Source: Todiramphus chloris collaris
Lineage: Eukaryota; Chordata; Aves; Coraciiformes; Alcedinidae
Direction: 5' to 3'
DNA: 64,000 bases
NCBI GenBank assembly: GCA_025345505.1
Contig: JANVCC010000125.1
Coordinates: forward strand, 544,400 to 608,399
Below the pieces are notes generated by a model, which saw nothing but the letters and a program-made list of their open reading frames with translations, was not told the DNA's origin and searched no databases. This document shows, piece after piece, positions 24,830 to 36,450 of the stretch (position 1 is its first letter; each line of letters opens with the position of its first letter). A program made the translations under genes and the position numbers.

Positions 24830-25271
24830 CATTTGGGCTACAAAGCTGGTCAAGGGTTTGGAGCATGTCTCTCATGAGGAAAGGCTGAGGGATCTGGGGC
24901 TGTTGAGCCTTGAGAAGAGAAGGCTGAGGGGAGACCTTCTTGCCCTCTACAATGACCTGAAGGGAAGGTGCAGCGAGGTGGGAGTTGGGCTGTTCTCCCT
25001 GGGGACAAGGGACAGAGCAAGAGGAAATGGCCTGACGTTGACCCAGGGGAGGTTCAGGCTGGATCTCAGGAAGCATCTCTTTCCAGAAAGGGTTGTCAGG
25101 CACTGGAATGGGCTGCCCAGGGAGCTGCTGGAGTCCCCATCCCTGGAGGGGCTTAAGAGCCGGGTAGATGTTGTGCTCAGGGACAGGGTTTAGTGGGCTT
25201 TGATCAGGCTGGGAGTAACTCTGAACTTGATGATCTTGAAGGTCTCTTCCAGCCAGAACTATTCTATGATT
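24830..25271 (+). mobile_element. CR1 LINE, 5'-truncated, ORF2 C-terminus open
   Basis: This plus-strand CR1 keeps the ORF2 C-terminal frame uninterrupted from about 24842 to a TAG at 25191-25193. The encoded block includes [20 protein letters not shown], the [12 protein letters not shown] motif, RARGNG and [16 protein letters not shown], all typical of the CR1 carboxy terminus. The 3' UTR ('gatgatcttgaaggtctctt') and one ATTCTATG octamer follow. Reverse-transcriptase catalytic motifs lie upstream in the family and are absent here, so it is non-autonomous. The open frame suggests a relatively young insertion. Confidence 0.95.
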
Positions 25272-25407
25272 TGCAAAGGCAGATGCTGGCTTAGGTGGTG
25301 AAGTGTGAGAAGCTTTCCATGTCACCCTGCTCTTCTCCGATCTGGATTTCTGTTACTCTTGTACTGGTTGGACTTTTTGCCACACATTTGTTTGCTTTGT
25401 GGCTTAT
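25272..25407. other. Short spacer between two CR1 insertions
   Basis: About 136 bp of unique-looking sequence separate two CR1 copies in the same orientation. Confidence 0.6.
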
Positions 25408-25803
25408 AAGCACATCACGCGAGGAGCTGCTGGGGGGACTGGGGTTGTTTAGCCTGGAGAAAAGGAGACTCAGGGGAGATCTTCTCATTCTCTACAACTA
25501 CCTGAAAGGAGATTATAGCAAGGTGGGGGTCAGTCTGTTCTCCCAAGTAGCAAGCAATAGGACAAGGCCTTAAATGACTCCAGGGAAAGTTAAGATTAGA
25601 TACTAGGAAAAATTTTGTCGCAGAAAGGGTTGTCAAGCAGTAGAGCAGTGCTGGAGTCCCCATCCCTGGAGGTAATTAAAAGACGTGTAGCTTTGGTGCT
25701 TAGGGACACAATTTAATGGACACCTGTCAGTACTGGGTTAATGGTTGGATCTGAAGATCTTGAAGGTCTTTTCTAACCAGAACGATTCTGTGATCCTGTG
25801 ATT
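25408..25803 (+). mobile_element. CR1 LINE, 5'-truncated
   Basis: This plus-strand CR1 copy starts in the ORF2 block 'gaggagctgctggggggact' and includes 'aggggagatcttctcattct' and 'tctacaactacctgaaagga'. It ends with 'ctgaagatcttgaaggtctt' and two octamers, followed by T9. The frame is broken by small deletions after GARTRP-like residues near 25573. Its ORF2 and 3' UTR wording differ from the neighbour at 24.8 kb, so it is a separate insertion and not a tandem duplicate. Confidence 0.95.
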
Positions 25804-28800
25804 TTTTTTTAAGCATGGATGACAAGCTCTTAAGTGAACCAAACCCCTCTGTATCAATGTTGCTTTGCAAGTGAGAAAGCTGCTTGAAAAATGAGGAAAG
25901 CATACCTAAAAAAACAACCTTCCACCTTCATGTCCAGGTAGAACAGGTAACTCAAAAGTGTAGAACTCCCATGTAGCCCTAAACTCAACTGTGTGAGATC
26001 AGATGCACTGCAGAAACCTGCCTCTTGGGGACTGTGAGAAACCATGTGCTACAGGGCTGATGGCCATAAATACTGGATTCAGGTCACCAGTATCTGCAGC
26101 TGGTATTGTAGAGGGCACGGTGAATCTGTGAGGGCGGAGGATGAGGAGAGATTTAGAGCTGATTAAAGGAAATCTCTGACTAGCCTGTGAAATGTATGGT
26201 CACAAGAGACTAAAGCAAGGGTTTGCAATTAAAATGAAGGAGCCTAATTTTCGGTCAGAAAAGAGACTGGCGCAGAAGGTGGGATGAGTGTCCCTCTCTG
26301 TAACACAGAAGAGACTTTTTAACTCTTTGGCCTGTTTCTTCTCACCGTTTTCCTGGAGCAGGGCACATCTCTCTCTGCTTCCCAAAATCCTTCCGACACA
26401 TCTTTCAGTAATTTTTTCCTGTTTAACTTCAAGTTTCCAAACGATGGATCTCTCTCTCTCTTTCTCTATCTCCACCCTATAAATACTAAATCTTCCACAG
26501 CCCTCAGATTCAGCAAAGGTATATTGTTATGCATAAGAATGTAATTACATAGAATTATCTCAGAGTATCTAATTTGAACAAAATTTGCCAACCAACACTT
26601 GAAGAATATTATTAACCCTCCACAGTGATGACGGATCAGATTGGTGAGAACTCACTGAGAGGCCCATACTTGTCCTTCTGCTGTCTGTTCTGAAAAGAGC
26701 ATTTTCCTTGTGCTGAAGGAGGGTGTTCCCATAAGATGAGCAGATATTGCAGGACCTATAGGCAGCCCTTCAGAGGAGGGTACCATGAATGGCAAGAGCT
26801 CCTGGTCTGATGTAGGCTCACAAATGCTTGTCTAGCTGGTGGTGTTAGGCAGGCAAGGGTTCAACAAAAGACACAGCCAAACCTCAAACTGCTCAAAGTT
26901 GTATTTTGGTAGTTTTGTGCTAGTTTGACTCAACACAATCGTGATTACATATTTTTTCACCAATGAAATACGTATACATACATTTTCCACTGGTGAAAAA
27001 ATGCTTTCATTGGTTAGACTGACACCTCAGTCCCAGAGGAAGAAAATGATTATCTTTTGTCTTCTACTTGTCATATTTTTGTTGACTTGGGATGAAATAT
27101 TTATCATTGCTGGTTTATGCAGTAAATAAGTGATAACATTACACCATAAGATTTAAATTTCTTTTCTTCTATTGAAATCCTTTCTTTTTTTGCAGTCCAA
27201 AGCTTATATTTTTTTATTCTATTTGATACAGAGAGTAAATATTCACTGCATAAACCTGATAGTTGTGTTAAGGCAAATTAGATGGAGCCGAACAAACCAT
27301 TTCTCAGTGACTTCTATAATAAAGAAAACCTTTTTTTTGCAATACCTCCGTCAATGACAGCCTGGGCTGCAGCGATCGCAACGCTGTGGAGTTTAGGATC
27401 CTGCTGAGCAAGCTGAACATTAGACAAAGGTTTTAGATTTTAGAAGAGCAAACTTCAGCTCGCTCAGAGCTCAGCTGGAGGGGTTGCTTGGGAAGCTTCC
27501 ATGGAGCATAATGTGCGAGCGCTGCACATTTTTCAAGAATGTTCTCCTGGAAGCACAGAAATAGTTCATCGCCTTTAAAGGAATGAGAAGCAGAAGACTC
27601 TTTGGCTTAACTGTGAGCTTCTGCTTCACCATGTGAATTTTATTTTCCAGATAGACAAGTGATGTCCCATACAAGTCAGCAGCGCCAAGGTCAGTTACCC
27701 ACAAATAGGTGTCTAGAACCAGGCTGACCAAACTAGCCTAGTCATAAAGAGATCCCGTAACGTCAAAGAGAAACTCCTGCACTACTCTAAGAACAAACCT
27801 TTGCCTCATGTAAATTAGCACAGCTCCATTAAAACAATTTATTCAGTGAAACAGCTTTGATTTATAGCAGTTGAAGAGCTTGCTCACAACATTTTTGGCA
27901 TCATTAATCCTTACAATGGCTTGGGAAATGTAGATAGGCCACCTGAACAAAATCCTAAATGAAAGAAATTTGGAAGTAGTGTTCAAAATGACAGGGATCC
28001 TACCTTTATCATGGCACTGTCACTCAAACCATTTAAACAGATGCTTCATGTCAGAAATTCCGTTCTGAACTCCAGCTTCTGGGTTCAATATCATGGCTGC
28101 TTCAAATTGCCTGGGTTTGAAACCTGAAATGTATGTGTCAGTCCATATGAAACTTTCTTTAATGCAAAGAAAAATAAAATAGCTTAAATCAGTCTTTGAA
28201 GAGTGCAGGGCACTCTTCTTGTTTGCTTAAAGTGGGTTTAAGGCTTTGTTCTCGTCTTACCCTCGATCAATAATAGCCTTCCGCCGTTAGGTAAACCACA
28301 GAGGAAGTGAGTCCTTAATCCCTTTCAAGTCCTTACGTTTTCTTCCAGTTAGTGACACTGAAAAAAAGACAAAGGGCAATAAAACCTTTGACAGTGTTCA
28401 GAGGGTTAATAACTGCTGTACTTCTGTGAATCATTACTGCAACTCCTGAACGGCACAGCCTTTAACGTCTTCAGATGCAGAACCCTTGATGCTTGGAGAG
28501 CTTCGAGAACATAGAGAGTTGTCCAGTAAGTTCCTTCCTTATTCTGCAGGAGCAATTTGGAGGTGTCTTTGGCATATGTGTACCTCCAGCCTAAGGCATC
28601 CAAAGCTCTATTTCTGTAATACTGGAACCAGGGAGTAGAGTATCATCGCTGGACCAAGAGATGTAGACTGACAGGTGTCTGTACATGTCTTGAATATCCC
28701 TACCAAGGAAACTAATTACATCACCTCTACTTCAACTAATGTATAGACAGTGTAGGTGATAAGTAAAGCAGGTTTACTAGGTGAAATGGGTTCGGTTTTG

Positions 28801-31539
28801 ATGTGCAAGCTGATGTCACTCTACTACGGCTGGAAGAAGCTCTGTGGTAAAAAAGATAAATAACTGCCCCCAAGCATTGTCATTTACTAGTATTTATTAT
28901 TTATGATTATTTGTATTTCTTACATATCTCCGTATCAAGTCTTCCCTGTGCATTTTACTGGAGAAGACCACAGTCCCTGATCCCTGCCCCCGGGAACTGA
29001 TCTCTAATTACTGAGAAATGGCTAAGTCTGGCAATTACTAGTTTTGTGCAGCAGGCACTGTGTAGTCCCCTGAGAGCTTCGCAAAGAGAGGCAACAGAGA
29101 CTGGAAAATAACTAATCCTGAGCCATCAAGTACTTAATTCCTTAAGTGAAGTTGTGTGTGTGTGTAAAATGCTTTAGCTATACGTTTGGCCATTAACTCT
29201 TTTATGGGTACTTCTTTTTTTCCTGCTAGAGCATAAGGTACCTGTCATTTGGAAAAGCTAAGCACGGTGTGATTGTGAGCATACCCACCAGCAACCTCCC
29301 CTGTTTCAAGCTTTAGAAAACAAAATGAGAAGCAGCGAATCTGTGGTCACATCTCAATCTCGTGATGCAAGTAGACATACATGGGTTTGAAAGTTGCAAC
29401 AGGAGGAAAATTCACATCCCCAGCCAATGGGGTAACCCTTCAAACAAATGTGGGAATATGCTAAAGTATGAAAACAAAATAGCAATATAGCAAATCACAG
29501 AGGGTCTGAATTTACTACTTTGTGGCAGTTGATAGCTCTTCAGTGTGTAGAGATTGGGTCTCATTGTGTTTCCACTGCTCTAATGTGTAACTATAAAAGA
29601 CGACCCATTGCTACGTAGAATATCATTAGAGAAGACTAAAATAACAGTAATTTATTTGGGCCTGAATAAAAACAAAGGAACATCATTTTGTATAAGTAAA
29701 CTCTTGTTTTGTTGGAGTAATGAGGTCACATATGGTGTTACCTCCCCTTTTCTCTTCCTTCTTACTCTCTTTGTTTTTCTGTCTCACTCCTCACATACAA
29801 ATACAAAGACATGTAAATTGAGCCAAACTCTTGATTGCCATGGGCAGACTACTGTAAACAAAGATGTGGGACAGTGTAAAACAAAGGCATGAATTATACT
29901 GGGACACAGATGGAGAATCTTGCAAGGAAGAAGTTAAAAGCTGACAAATGAATTTCACTTGGATTCCTCCACAGCAAGGGCACTGAAATATAGTCAGCTA
30001 GGTGTTAGTCAGACTGCAGTTTGAGAAGGTGAAAACAAAGCACGAGTGTGAGTAAGGGGAACTGATGACTAGAGAAACATGAAACGAATTACAGGAATCT
30101 CCCTTGTTTTCTAACGGGAAGCTTGGCCAGCAAAGTCATGAGCAATTTATTCATCCCTTATGCGATGTATATCGATTTGTTACTCTTGTTTTGTTTAATC
30201 TGATGATAAATTAATGTGTCTCAAATAACTGGAACAGTCTGGGATCTTACTTATTTCTACTTCTTGTCCATAGAAACTTGCTGGCTTAACACATGGGTGA
30301 ACTTTTATCTACATTCCATAAATAAGGAGCATGGGCACAGAGAACTAAAATAGGAGCTTATACTGCTGCCAAAGGTCCAACAGAAGCTCAAGTAGTGATA
30401 TTTGACCTAACTTTGGTCTGGATGAATACAAACTACTTTTACTGTGTTTACATAGCTTTTGACTGCAGAATAAATCAATCTTGTGTGATCGATGGCATCA
30501 AGAATCAATCAGTAATAAAACTTCAATCATCTGAAAAGCGGACATTTATTATAAGCTTATTATCAATGGAGAGGGAGATGAGCATATCCCAGGTGCTGCT
30601 CAGTTCAGTCTAAGTCATCGTAAGCTTGTGCTTCAGAAATAGGGTCACCTAAAATTTGCATGCCTTAAATTAGCTGTCTCCCCTCCCCTAGGAATTTCTC
30701 TTCTAGAAGTACTTCCTTGAGTCTTTGTTTCTGGTGGCAAGCTTTCCAACACACTGGCATTCTTCATAGTACCTACGTATGCTCCGGGGATGAATGAAGT
30801 TTGGTGAGGAGGCTTGTTCTACAGTGCTGCTGTGGCTTTCCTGTTTTGTTAGCAGATCATGCTTCAGGTGGCCCCAGTAAAGGGGATTGTACGCCTTCGG
30901 TTCCTCTCCTTTCCTATTAAAACAGCTTCCAGCAAGATGAAGAGAAAACTGTTTTGCGTGGTGTGAAGCGTGAGTTCAATAATGCAGTACACAAAAATGC
31001 CTGCTCCTTGACCTCTGAGCAAATATTAGTGTTTAAGGCAGGATGACTTAGACTACCAACAACACTGCCTTTATTGACCAGCTCTCTTCTGACTAAAAAG
31101 GAAGTCAGTAGGGTCTTTCAGATTACTATGCTGATGCCCCTATTTAGCCAGCAAAATATCTCCCACCCTAGGTATATACATCAGACTTCAGCTATGAAAA
31201 GGACTGTTCTTTGGTCAAAAGGCAGGAGCCCAAACCACAAACCCCGTGGTCAGAACAAGAAGGAATATATCCACGAGCGTGGTGTTCTGAGGGCACAGCT
31301 CATTATTGGGTTTAATTCTCAGTCCCGTTGCCTCCCCGTGAGTTTTACCGACTCTCGAGTGTGTCTAAAGCTCCACTTCCCTACACAGGCACAGATTCCC
31401 TCTTAGTGTCGGGAATAAAGAGACCTGGCTGTCACAAAGACCTTTCGTGTGTTCTTTAAGAAGTTTGTGCTGTAGTTACCAGAGGAAGACAGAGAGGCGC
31501 TACAGGAACACGAGTTCTCTATGCATATGTGCGTAAATA
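25804..31539. other. Long unique non-coding stretch (5.7 kb)
   Basis: No gene, RNA or transposon is recognised. Minor features are paired inverted motifs at 26952-27013 and a (GT)7 tract at about 29152-29165. Open frames are 94 codons or less. It is the longest repeat-poor stretch of the window together with 31.6-36.1 kb. Confidence 0.5.
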
Positions 31540-31569
31540 TTCTGGACACATAAAAAAATGTGTCCAGAA
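31540..31569. other. Perfect 12-bp stem with A6 loop
   Basis: TTCTGGACACAT (31540-31551) and its exact reverse complement (31558-31569) flank six A. Beyond the 12 perfect pairs, three more pairs form after one bulged base. It is too short for a typical microRNA precursor. It has no T-run after it, and bacterial terminator logic does not apply in this genome. Confidence 0.85.
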
Positions 31570-34500
31570 ATATGCTAATTTTCCCAAATACCTGTTTTTT
31601 CAGACAACACAGTCAACCTCCTGCTTAGGAATCCTGGCAAAGGTTTCTTTCTCTTCCATATCCTTTCTAGAGGCTGCCTCTAACCAGGATTGCATTTTAC
31701 ATAATAAGCAGTAACTTTGCACTCTGCCAGCTAAAGCACATTAATTTTCACACGATCTATTTTAAGCAAGTGGGCATATGTAATTCACACCGTTATTTTT
31801 AATAGCTTAGGATTTTCTCCAAGAAGTGTTATGCAAAGATTGCTCTGTGACAGGTCATCTGTGTTTCTAGTATAAATGAGTGTGAGTGTTACCTTAGTCA
31901 TTGTAACTATACACCTCTGAAAGAAATTGCAAAAGATAAAATTAGGCACGTTGTAAGAAATGGGTTTTAATGCCTGATCTAGTTGCATATTGCTAGAAAT
32001 CCATTTTTTTTACGCGTCTTTTGTTTTTTTTTAGCAAAGAACTTTTTGGAGTAGAGAGCAGGGATTTGGGGGGTTGGTAACTAAGGTCCTTTGTAATTGC
32101 ACAGACCTCATAAATTTTCTATCGCGTGACAAATGATACTGCTGCTGAGAGACAAGTTTTCTTTCTGCTCTATTTTTTTTTGGCAAGAATTACCAGACAA
32201 TAAATAATACTTTGAATATCATGTTTTTGTTCTCACTGCTGACAAGGTCTGCAGCAGAAGCAACTTTGAGGCCACAGTCAGTTCTGGAAACTCATGAGTG
32301 AAGCTGTGATTTTACTAATAGCCAAGTGTTTTGCTTATCCCCAGCAGCACTTACAGGCTGATGCAAAGATGAGCGTGGCAGGTTTTGCATCAAGTTTCTG
32401 TTCGCTGCCTGCCCCAGGTTCACTGAAATCTTCAAGAGAAGGAAAATGCAGTTGAACTCGGGGTAGATTCTACAAATATTTTTCTCTTTTTACACATCTT
32501 TCTTTAAAAAGTATCTTCCTTTCACTCTCTCCCACCCAAATGTGAAATGACAGTGATTATTCACCCTATGGTATTTTCTTGTAGAAAAAAATAACCATAC
32601 ATTTTTAGCCATGTATAATGTTTTCTTTGCTTTTACCAAAGTCTCTAATAATTAGTTTTCTTGGAGTTCTAAAAACTTTGCATTATCCTCTGCAAATACC
32701 TCCTTCACATCTATCAGACTGTACCTGTGCCATCCTTCAAAATGCCCACTGGGAAAAAGGTGAAGACGCCTCGCTAAGGTATTGTTTTGTAAGAACAGCA
32801 GTGAAGGTGCCAAGTGATTTACTGGAAAAACAAGTGAAAGGAACATATCAAAAGTGCCGATGTGATTAACTACCAGAGCACATTTTAATCATCTCGTAAG
32901 CAAATGTCAGTAAGGTATTTCCATTCTATATCAAGAACTACCAGTAGATGCGTTGCATATTAACATGAGTTACCGAGGGTGGAATTAGTATACAACATAC
33001 TCCATTAAATGTGTACACATGCATTTCAAATCACTGCAAGATAAAATCTGAATAAGATCAGATCACCTCCAGAAAATGAGTATGCATCACAAATCTATAA
33101 AGCTTGGCTACAATGCCTCCTTTTCCCCAAACCTTCAATCATTGTCAATGATCAGTTCAACAATAAGCTTTTCTTCAAACACATTTTATCGAAGACTCAG
33201 CATGTTTGTCACAAATGGTCTTGATGGCACTGAAGAAAAGAAAATACTGATCACAGTATTTCAGAACTACTGACAGTCGAGGAGAACTTTAACCTCAAGT
33301 CCAAGCTTTAAATCCTGGTTCCAGTGAAGCCAATGGCAAAATTCCTGTTGGCATCAGGAAAGATGAAACTTCAACCTTAATGTGAGTTCCTCCTACAGTA
33401 AAAAGGCATTTTGATACCTGTTTCTTAGATTTATATATATTTGAGGTATAATCACTCACAAGATCTGGTTTGACTGTTTGTTTTCAGTAATGTGTCTCCA
33501 AAACACGGGTTCAGTTCAAGACACGTTATGAGAAGTTTTGATGGGTTTGAGGCTATATTCTCTGGACAAATACACGCTGACTTCCCACAGGAATGCATTG
33601 TAGACTAATTTTAGAGGGAGCCAGTTGTGTCGAGGGAATCTCAAGGATACCCTAAAGTCCAAAGCATGGTCAGGTATGGAAAATTCTAACTCCTAAACCA
33701 ATTTAACAATGTTATCTTAGATATCAGCTTTCACTGAAAACAATCGTGTTCCTGCTGTTGTGCTGAGTACAACCAGTGCAGCAGCAGCTGCTGAAGACGT
33801 GGCAAGAACTGGAGCTCAGCTGGTATCTCAGTTCATATCTCACTGAGATAGGAAGTGCCCTAATTACTCTTAATAAGTTAACATGTCTAATATATGCTGC
33901 CCAAGAGGTAATACCCACGGTATTTTCTCTGGGGATTAAGAAATTCGGGCTGCCGTTGCTAAAGAGATGAGAATTTTCTGTGATTGCTGTGAGGGTAGAT
34001 CAAGAATAAATTCTCTCAGGTATTTCCCAGCTGACTTAGAGATGGCACAGAAAAAATTTTCAGCGTTGAAAGGCATAGATAAGTTGCATGGACATGGTTG
34101 TTGTCATGGAAGAAGGCCATGGCTGACACTGCTACACACCCTGGTTTAGGATCAATAATCTATGTGCAGAGTGCATCCTAGCAGAGGTCAATAGCTGATC
34201 ACTCTTCAGGGTTGCTCATTAACTCACAGTTGTGAACTGAAGCCTTTAAACTACATTTTCCCTATTTCACTGCTTCTAATAAGTGACTGTGATGAACTGT
34301 ACTGCTACTGAGCACAACTGTATCTGCGTTTTGATACCTGTAGCTGGGATGGTACTGAAAGGTGAGGGAGACAGAAATGATACAAAACAGTGATGCAGAA
34401 AAAGGAGATGAGCAAGCTGGCAAGAGAGGTCAGATTGGAAGTTGAGGTGAGGAGACTGGGATGTTTACAGCTTGTGCCTGGGACTATCCAGGCATTTTCA

Positions 34501-36094
34501 TTTGCTACTGAGAAAAATTAAGCCGAGAAAAGCTGGTTCATATTGCAGAGCTGGCATTGCTTAAAGCAACTTATGTGCTGCTGCGAGGCTTTACTTTTCT
34601 TTTTTTTTTTTCCCTGAAACTTTGCAAGTGTCAGGAAACTTGCTGAAGACTAAGAGATAATCTTCTCTTGCAGTGCAGAGGCTATCCTGCACTCTCTGTA
34701 AAGATAGCATGCAGTTAGGGATAATAAGAAGCATTTTTGAAATTGGTAGTTGTTTCACTTTTCCATCATGTCAATATAATAACAAGCCATTTTCAAATCG
34801 TATTCTATCTCCTGAGCTGTACGGTGAACTTTCCCCCCCGCCCCCCAAACAAGAAAAAAAAAAACAAACCAAAAAAAACCCCACAACAAAACCCCAACCA
34901 ACCAACCAAATATGAAAATTAAAATTAAAAATTGAAAGTCTGAAGTCGTACTGTTACCCGGTAATCTCAGGAAGGAGAGAGGAGGGAAGGAAGATGTCCT
35001 CAGTCTTGAGAAACCAACTCACTCCAGGAGTACCCTGATCCACTTTGACTTAAAGAGCAGCTTCTACCCGTAACCGCTTGTTGCACAAACATTTGGGCAA
35101 CACGCTCCCAAGCGTTGGTGCCCACTGGGCAGAAATCAAAATAATTACATTAAATTGTCCTCTGCTAGTTTGACTTCATGTCATCTCGTATGTTTTCAAT
35201 AGAGGTGTCAGTCTTTTCTAGTGTAGGTACTTTGATGGTCATCTTTAGACTCTCTGTGGGACTGGCATTCCCATGGTTGGCCACCCTGCTAGTGCCACGC
35301 ACTACAGCCAAGTTCAATTTCTACTCTGTGGTTTTCTTACCTTAAATCCAGAGTAAAATTCTTATAAATGCCTTCAAAGAGAGGATGTTACTTGCCTTGC
35401 TCTGTTTTTTTTTCTTAATGTTAGGAATAAATGATGTTTTCTTTTTGCCTTCATCTCCTCATCTCATTTTGTTTTATAATCTTTTATAACTTATAAGGAA
35501 ATAGGGAGTAATGGAATAGAAGGTCATACATAAAGATTATACCTCAGTTTGAGAAGAAGAATAAAATGGTTGATGGTTGCCAGTCAGAAGTTATTTAGAA
35601 GATTATGATCGAGTATATAAATATATTTAAATGCAAACATAAATATAGTGAATGCAAACAACTTACAAAGACATCAACATGGACATTTGTTTAAAAATGG
35701 GGTTTATTTGAATTTGGCTAAATATTTTTGAAAAGTGAGATTTTTAGCAAGACTGATTTCAAACTAAGCGAGCCAATATATTTGTCAAAAAAAGGAAAAA
35801 AATGTTATCATTTTTGTACAGGAGGTAGATTATGCAGAGAGATTCATTTGAGAATCCAACGTGTCAAACTCCTCAACATCTGTGATTCACTTGGAAATTG
35901 AACGAAAGGAGAAAGGAGAAGAGAATTTCAGGAAGACAGAAGTAGGTTAGTAGCTGAGCTGCCGTATTAGCATGTTTGGTACCCATCTGCCACATCTTCA
36001 GGACAGTTATTCCCTGCAAAATAGCAGTTAAAATAAATATCCTTGAGAATTCGAGGGTATGGGAGGTGTATTCTCTGGGTAGGAGTCAGAAGGG
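31570..36094. other. Unique AT-rich DNA
   Basis: No gene is recognised in 4.5 kb. Simple sequence includes T12 at 34600-34611 and an A/C-rich low-complexity patch at about 34836-34912 that produces spurious lysine/proline/asparagine-rich frames. 32880-33060 and 35450-35800 are strongly AT-rich. Confidence 0.5.
34836..34912. repeat. A/C-rich low-complexity tract
   Basis: Runs of C and A (C7, C6, A11, A8) pass into three CAAC-type tetramers. It is simple sequence with no sign of function. Confidence 0.85.
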
Positions 36095-36450
36095 GTGACA
36101 GCACAAAAAATCCAGCCTGGAAAAATGTCTCGGCTCTCACTGAGACACGATACACTCGATGTTGCCGATGACAAGAGGAGTCTTGCGCGAGGTGTAGGTG
36201 CAGGTGGAAGGTATGGGTATGGTGCTCGGGTCTGCAGGTCACCAGCAGTATTCCGTGTCCTGTTCCATCGTGCTTCCAAGGCACCCGTCGCTCTGGAGCA
36301 CCAGCTGCCTCTGGCTGAGAGGCTGATGCTTTTTGACGTTGATGCTAAGCGCCGTGATGCCAGATTTGCTATTGTGTCTGTCTCACAGACCTGAACCCCA
36401 GCAATAATGCAGTCCTCAAACGCGAGATTTTAGAAACCGGGGGCATGTAA
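36095..36450. other. CpG-rich block of unknown identity
   Basis: Roughly 15 or more CpG dinucleotides fall within about 330 bp, including GCGCGA, CCCGTCGC and AAGCGCCGTG, whereas the flanking kilobases have almost none. A 99-codon plus frame (36095-36394) and minus frames of 105 and 83 codons overlap here. None shows a family I recognise. It could be a young repeat insertion, a small CpG island with a first exon, or captured sequence. I cannot choose between these. Confidence 0.5.

Noticed and set aside
24819-25325. 168-codon minus-strand frame
   Set aside because: It is antisense to a plus-strand CR1 ORF2 end and has no independent signature.
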